From Ketobacter sp. MCCC 1A13808 (GTDB lineage: Bacteria; Pseudomonadota; Gammaproteobacteria; Pseudomonadales; Ketobacteraceae): 64,000 nt of DNA. Every line of letters starts with the position of its first letter. Position 1 is the stretch's first letter. The notes beneath the pieces are model-generated. The model worked only from the letters and a program-made list of their open reading frames with translations. It was not told the DNA's origin and ran no database searches. Where the stretch lies: contig NZ_VRKW01000003.1 of the NCBI RefSeq assembly GCF_009746715.1, positions 310,001-374,000 on the forward strand, given 5' to 3'. The position numbers and the translations under genes were made by a program. Positions 62,474 through 64,000 of the stretch are shown piece by piece.

Positions 62474-64000
62474 TGTGGATTGCACCCTGCTCGGTGCCCT
62501 CACAAGGGTGAGCATAGCCCTGCTGTAGCAATATAACCCGTTTCGCAGAGGCAATGGTTTCGGGGCGGTGGGCGATGATGATACGGGTCAGATCAAGCCG
62601 TTTAATGGCGTCGTTCACCTGCTTTTCCCGCTGCACATCCAGGTGGCTGGTGGCTTCATCCAATAGCAGGATTTTCGGGTTTTTATATAATGCACGGGCC
62701 AACAGAATACGCTGTTGCTGGCCGCCGGAAAGGGCGCCACCCATGTCACCGATCAGGGTGTTGTAATGCATCGGCATGGCCATGATATCGTCGTGTATAC
62801 AGGCCATTTTCGCGCAGCGCATGATGTGCTCCCGATCGGACTCTGGCGCGAAAAAACAAATGTTGTCGGCGATGGAGCCGGCAAATAGATGATCGTCCTG
62901 TAACACCGCACCGACCTTGTCCCGGTAAGACTCGATATCTATTTGTTGAAGATTGATCCCGTCAACCATAATCTCGCCACTAACCGGGCTTAGTAAGCCC
63001 AGTAATAGTTTCATCAGTGTGGTTTTACCGCAGCCGGATGCCCCGATAATCGCAACACATTCGCCCTCCTCAATATTGAGATTTAGATTTTGCAGGATGA
63101 GGGGGGTGGTGTCGGCGTAGGAAAAATTCAGTGCTTTTATCTCAATGCGATAGCCGGTAGCGACAGGGCGGGTATCATGGGTGCCGTTGGCTCGCTCCGG
63201 CTCTGTTAGCGCGATGTCGGACACCCGCTCGCTATGCAATCCCAGCATTTTATATTCAATAGCCTTTTCAATCAGTGCGATGGTCCGGGTGCTGAATTGC
63301 TCTTTATAAGCCAGGAATGCGATCAGCATACCCACAGAAAAATGTTGATCCAGAATCAATAAAGCGCCAATCCAGATCACCAGAATATTCTCGACACTGA
63401 AAATCAGGTTGTTGGCAATGCGATAGACTATCTGCAGTTTCTGGTAGCGGACATCGGCATTGAAATGGTCGACGACCAGGTTTTGGAAGTGGGCATTGCG
63501 ATGGGTAATCCGGTTGAACAGTTTTATGCTCTGGATACCACGAACGGTTTCAAGCAGGTTGCTGTGTTGTATCGCTGAACGGTGAATTTTTTCTTCAGTG
63601 GCGGCTCTGAGTGGTGCGAACAGGATTGTGCGGAGACACAGATAACAGACAGTCGCCAGTATCACGATGCAGGATAATTTAATGCTGTAAATCAGCATCA
63701 TAATGGCAGTGAAAAAAGCCATTAGACCATCAATTACGGCTTCCAGAAAGCTATGGGTCAGCGTGCGCTGAATCACGTTCATGGATTCAAAGCGCGATAC
63801 TATGTCTCCCAGGTGCCGGCGTTCAAAAAACGAGTAGGGCAGGTTGAGCATTTTGCGGAAAAGGTTGCTCAATAGCTGCAAGTTAACGGTGCTACCCAGA
63901 ACCAATACCACCCAGCTACGTACCGCTTCGACTACCACCTTGAACAAGACCAGCAATAAAAATCCCAGTGCAATTACATGCAATAAGTTCCTGTCCCCTG
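62463..64000 (-). CDS. ABC exporter, type I secretion/peptide type (5' end outside window)
   Basis: At least 512 residues; the open frame continues past the right edge (GDRNLL before the internal TTG), so the N-terminus, including any C39 peptidase domain, is missing. TM domain with the FFERRHLGDIVSRFESM motif of the CvaB/RaxB group; ABC domain with Walker A GASGCGKTT, signature LSGGQQQRILLARAL, Walker B ILLLDEATSHLD and the His of IIIAHRPE. Probably exports a peptide or bacteriocin-like or RTX-type substrate. The partner adaptor and substrate genes should lie to the right. Confidence 0.9.
   Translation of the reverse strand, partial: GDRNLLHVIALGFLLLVLFKVVVEAVRSWVVLVLGSTVNLQLLSNLFRKMLNLPYSFFERRHLGDIVSRFESMNVIQRTLTHSFLEAVIDGLMAFFTAIMMLIYSIKLSCIVILATVCYLCLRTILFAPLRAATEEKIHRSAIQHSNLLETVRGIQSIKLFNRITHRNAHFQNLVVDHFNADVRYQKLQIVYRIANNLIFSVENILVIWIGALLILDQHFSVGMLIAFLAYKEQFSTRTIALIEKAIEYKMLGLHSERVSDIALTEPERANGTHDTRPVATGYRIEIKALNFSYADTTPLILQNLNLNIEEGECVAIIGASGCGKTTLMKLLLGLLSPVSGEIMVDGINLQQIDIESYRDKVGAVLQDDHLFAGSIADNICFFAPESDREHIMRCAKMACIHDDIMAMPMHYNTLIGDMGGALSGGQQQRILLARALYKNPKILLLDEATSHLDVQREKQVNDAIKRLDLTRIIIAHRPETIASAKRVILLQQGYAHPCEGTEQGAIHIAG

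Overview
The window is chromosomal DNA from a free-living Gram-negative gammaproteobacterium. This follows from an LpxL-type lipid A acyltransferase, OmpW, AsmA, two TonB-dependent receptors with a six-gene TonB system, RND pumps and a type I secretion-type ABC exporter. The many oxidoreductases, acyl-CoA enzymes and GMC flavoproteins suggest a marine, lipid- or hydrocarbon-using lineage (Alcanivorax/Ketobacter-like). That placement is inference from gene content, not a database match. No tRNA, rRNA, CRISPR array, insertion sequence or prophage was seen.

Layout. 0.2-5 kb: lipid A acyltransferase, then an aldehyde dehydrogenase / Tat-type small subunit / GMC oxidoreductase operon that looks built for alcohol-to-acid oxidation. 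5.3-10.2 kb: a Tim44-like protein, then an IclR regulator divergent from an SDR and a SnoaL-like protein, facing a cholesterol-oxidase-like GMC enzyme. 10.4-17.1 kb: a 7TMR-DISM diguanylate cyclase, a TonB receptor, a DUF4185-like lipoprotein and an exported amidohydrolase. 17.1-20.6 kb: serC-serA followed by an overlapping pyroglutamyl-peptidase-like protein whose nucleophile position is Ser instead of Cys. 20.7-28.5 kb: DUF3450, TtpC/ExbB1, ExbB2, ExbD, TonB and TPR, with a large TonB receptor just upstream. 29.3-32.1 kb: glpD and a second diguanylate cyclase.

32.2-38.3 kb is the most coherent catabolic region. An APH-type kinase, an ACAD10/11-type acyl-CoA dehydrogenase and an SDR form one operon resembling the kinase/dehydratase logic of the levulinate (Lva) pathway and of vertebrate ACAD10/11. 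A VOC protein, an SDR, a tyrosine phosphatase and a MarR regulator sit beside it. The kinase operon and the marR gene carry nearly identical promoters: a TTGACA box, exactly 13 bp, then the same 18-bp quasi-palindrome. This strongly suggests one MarR regulon.

38.4-48.3 kb: folE with a clear terminator, a MalT/AlkS-type LuxR regulator, an MMPL/RND exporter, GFA and MAPEG proteins, a small exported protein interrupted by an in-frame stop, and a chromate transporter. 48.4-53.7 kb: a DUF2130 coiled-coil protein with a nuclease-like D...ExK pattern, an encapsulin-type ferritin without a visible shell gene, DUF3465, a GST, a ParD-like protein overlapping a methionine aminopeptidase, and OmpW. 53.8-64 kb: AsmA, a CNB-HDOD protein, a TetR-controlled MFP/RND pump with overlapping divergent promoters, a DUF924 gene remnant, and an ABC exporter that runs off the right edge.
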